This document shows, piece after piece, positions 61,406-64,000 of a stretch of DNA of 64,000 bases; the first letter of the stretch is position 1; every line of letters starts with the position of its first letter. The stretch comes from Maratus speciosus. Its lineage: Eukaryota > Arthropoda > Arachnida > Araneae > Salticidae. Made by a program: the position numbers and the translations under genes. The stretch is taken from contig OZ010786.1 in assembly GCA_963932465.1 (NCBI GenBank), positions 271,158,411-271,222,410 of the forward strand. Reading direction: 5' to 3'. The notes beneath the pieces are model-generated. The model made no database searches. It saw only the letters and a program-made list of their open reading frames with translations, and was not told where the DNA came from.

Positions 61406-61809
61406 CGCAATTCTTATATAAACAACTCCTTTTGTAACTTCATTGTAGAACTAAGATTATTTGAAATATATGTAGTGTTTTTAGGTTAGTCTTTTATATG
61501 ATTTAAGAAAGGTAAAACATGAAAATAAAATTTTTGATCAAAATCATACACTTTTTCATCCTTCATTTTTTATTTACTGCATTTCTTGTTTCTTTCCTTT
61601 TTTATGGATAAATAAAAATATACTTACAATTACACTAAGTAAAAGTTAACAGTTTCAAAATTTATAGATTAATTTTAATACAAAATATCATATCAGATGG
61701 CGCTATTGGCATAGAAAGAGGAGCCTAACATTTCCATTTAATAAAAAATTTTGAGAGCTATTTCTTAATATATCTCTATAAAAAAATATAGTACTTATTT
61801 TTCATTAGA
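61406..61809. other. spacer between copies A and B
   Basis: AT-rich; no feature recognised. Confidence 0.5.
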
Positions 61810-62880
61810 GTTAACAGTTGTAACTTTGCACATTCAGCTCATTTTAACTTTAAATTAAGGAAAAAAATAATAAAAAAAATGCACTTTTGTCATTCATTTA
61901 TCGGAGAGACTATTTTATTTACTATTAAATCGCAAACAAAAATGTGCTTTAATGTATATTTATTCAAGTTAAACCCACAATATCGCGATCTGTCAAAGGT
62001 TATATGTCTAAATTTATAAAGGCAAGCATTTACTAAATTTAATTAATATTGGCAATCTAAATAATATTTTATTGAAGCTGAAAACATAATTCTGCCACTG
62101 ATCTCTAAGTATTTAAAAAAGTAAAACTTGATATGTTACCCTATGCTTTGAAACTATTTCTGTAATGTTATTTAGACAATAAAATTTAGTTCTTTAATTA
62201 AGCTTTATTTAAAAATATCGCAATGAAAAAAAAAGAGAGTATGGATTTCTTTCTTTATTTCATCAAATACCAAGAATTTAATTGTTTCCGCAAAGCGATC
62301 AATAATTTAGAGTGCTCTTGCACAGCTCGTCCGTACTATGAGAGTTATATATATGACTAAAAGGAATTTGAGCCTCAGGTTTAAATTCTGATTAACATAG
62401 TTGTCACAACTCTCACAAAAGAAATTGCATCGTAAGCTATATTTTTATGCGGTTTCGCATTTTATTTCATCCCGAAGACATATTAATTTGAGACAGTCTA
62501 AAAAATTAGTTACATTACTTCGGCATTGTCGCTTTCACATTTTTCGTTTGTAATTTACTCCAAGGTTACAATACGATTGTTCATCATTTATCATTTGTCA
62601 TTATGAAAAGGTCCTGTTTCTAAAATATTTCTGCATTATGTTTTTTTTTTTTTTTTTTTTTTTTCAAAAAAGTTTTTCGATTTCATCTAAATATTGTTCT
62701 CTTTCAAACATTGTTTTATTGAATATATGAATTTATAAGACTGTACATAGTTTAAAAAACGAGTTTTCAGGTAAATAATTTTAAGAAGTAAGGTAAAACG
62801 TGATACAGCCTATTTAAATTTAATTTTTCTTAGGGTAATTTTACTTTTTGCTAATGCACTCTAAAAACCAATTGTGTATT
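61810..62880. repeat. direct repeat copy B of a ~1.1-kb duplication
   Basis: Second copy, see 60309-61405. It has gained a T24 run (62641-62664) at a place where copy A has the mixed sequence TTTTGTTCTTTTG. Confidence 0.85.
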
Positions 62881-62899
62881 TTTAATCAATATGTATTTT

Positions 62900-63125
62900 T
62901 ACCCGACTACGGCAAAGCCAAAGGAGGGTTATGATTTTGACAGGCTATGTATGTATGTATGTATGTATGTATGTATGTATGTATGTTCATCTGTTCCCTC
63001 GTAACTTCTAAACCACTAATCAGAATTCGACAAATGACATATCATTAGAAGCGTCTTAATTGTCCGCTGGTTATAGGCTATATAGATTTTCACCAAATTC
63101 AATGTGGCGCCTTCTAGCGGACAAA
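62900..63125. mobile_element. microsatellite-cored non-autonomous element head
   Basis: CCCGACTACGGCAAAGCC and GGAGGGTTATGATTTTGACA lead directly into (TATG)10 and then TTCATCTGTTCCCTCGTAAC and TTCTAAACCACTAATC. The same order of a GC-richer head, a short tandem core and CGTAACTTCTAAAC is, from memory, recurrent in invertebrate non-autonomous elements that carry microsatellite cores. Family assignment is uncertain. Confidence 0.55.
62946..62985. repeat. (TATG)10 microsatellite
   Basis: Ten uninterrupted TATG units following GACAGGC. Confidence 0.95.
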
Positions 63126-64000
63126 ATATACAGAGTAAAAAAATAAAGTTAAGCTAGATATGCCGTGTTTGGTATCATTTTAAAGCGCTTCACTTCAAAA
63201 CCATAGAGGGTTTGTTTATAAGTGCCTTGGATCATAATAAGTTGCTTAAAAATCCACATGACAGTCAATCGTTAGCAGAATTAGATAGATTAAGAAATCT
63301 TCCTAGGTCATCTTAATACATGAAACCTTCAATCTACATTACACATTTACACATTACACTAACGACCTCATCCACTAATCGGTCCATTACCCATTTGCTG
63401 CCATCGACGGATATGTGCGTCACTACTACCAAATACTGGAAGCGTCATACGTCAAAAAATAAAGTTAAGATAAATATGCCGTGTTTGGTATCATTCAAAA
63501 GCGCTTTACTTGTACATTTTGAATATATCTATATATTACTAGCATTTGCTTGTGACTTTACCTGTATTCATGGGGTACTTTTATACTTTTTCAGCGTAGT
63601 TTTTTGTCGTAGTTGGGTTTTAGTTTTTTTACTTTATCTTGTTTAAATTTCATATACGCAGTATTAACTCCTATACTTAGAAGCTAATTGTTTCCCCTAA
63701 GGTAATAATACTATAGAGCGTTTTTTGAGAGCTAGTCCTTAAATATATTAAAATAAGAAAAATAGTATTAGGTTGTAACGAAAGGTTTTCCTCCAAATCA
63801 CCATTACATAATACTAATTATAATATATATAATTAACTGTAATTAAGATGAGCGAAGCGGATGCTCTACCAGGCTACACAAATTACATATTGTCGTACAC
63901 TTAACAACAACAACAACAACAACAAAAAAAACTGTTCAATATTTTGACTTGAAATTAAACATAAAAATAAATTATGATCGGTAGATTTGCACAATATTAT
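63126..64000. other. non-coding end of window with a ~55-bp direct repeat
   Basis: A segment AAAAAATAAAGTTAAG...TATGCCGTGTTTGGTATCATT occurs at about 63137-63192 and 63454-63510 (period about 317). The 108-codon plus frame at 63320-63646 spans the second copy and has no recognised relatives. On the minus strand, 63850-63882 reads TGTAGCCTGGTAGAGCATCC, like the 5' half of a tRNA or SINE head, but no B-box follows. An (AAC)n tract lies at 63903-63924. Confidence 0.5.

Noticed and set aside
63850..63882. tRNA or SINE on the minus strand
   Set aside because: Only the D-arm half is recognisable; no B-box, anticodon arm or flanking duplication.

Overview
The window is strongly AT-rich, non-coding eukaryotic DNA. 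No bacterial-type gene, operon, CRISPR array or intact multi-exon gene can be read in it. Nearly everything recognisable is mobile-element debris: DNA transposons and MITEs of several superfamilies, one tRNA-derived SINE, a Penelope-like retroelement fragment, and several tandem arrays with units of about 143-170 bp. The mixture points to an arthropod; an arachnid (spider) is my best guess, but this is inference from repeat style and not from a diagnostic gene.

Layout. 1-4 kb: AT-rich DNA with a degenerate duplication and one candidate internal exon on the minus strand (2108-2219). 4.07-6.50 kb: a DNA transposon with roughly 100-bp inverted ends around a broken, zinc-finger-bearing transposase-like gene (minus strand). 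6.6-18.9 kb: MITEs, including pogo-like (TA), TTAA-flanked piggyBac-like and CACTG-ended types, plus tandem duplications. 20-25 kb: a degenerate ~165-bp array, a 0.8-kb direct duplication (21977 and 24136), and between its copies a ~290-bp near-perfect hairpin. 27.7-35.7 kb: more MITEs and three ~145-165-bp arrays. 37.5-43.9 kb: two long-terminal-inverted-repeat elements, both flanked by TTA and both with a tRNA-like Pol III B-box in each arm; the first contains a nested pogo-like transposon with a dead transposase tail. 46.5-50.4 kb: another long-inverted-repeat element and a mariner-like element made of two 3' ends joined in opposite orientation. 51.4 kb: a complete SINE with a 12-bp target duplication. 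52.9-54.0 kb: a seven-unit array bounded by short inverted ends. 54.6-55.6 kb: a Penelope-like endonuclease remnant between inverted terminal repeats that carry a hammerhead-like core. 58.5-64 kb: repeated degenerate duplications and a (TATG)n-cored element.

No genes cooperate here. The coding remnants (minus 4366-6008, minus 38519-38923, both strands 49780-50259, minus 54944-55315) are transposase or endonuclease fragments with stops, frameshifts or lost catalytic residues. The most interesting signals are structural: the tRNA-like boxes inside DNA-element arms, the head-to-head mariner palindrome, the hammerhead-bearing Penelope fragment, and the recurrence of near-nucleosome-length arrays at several unrelated loci. 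All boundaries were read by eye; ends of diverged repeats may be off by tens of bases.
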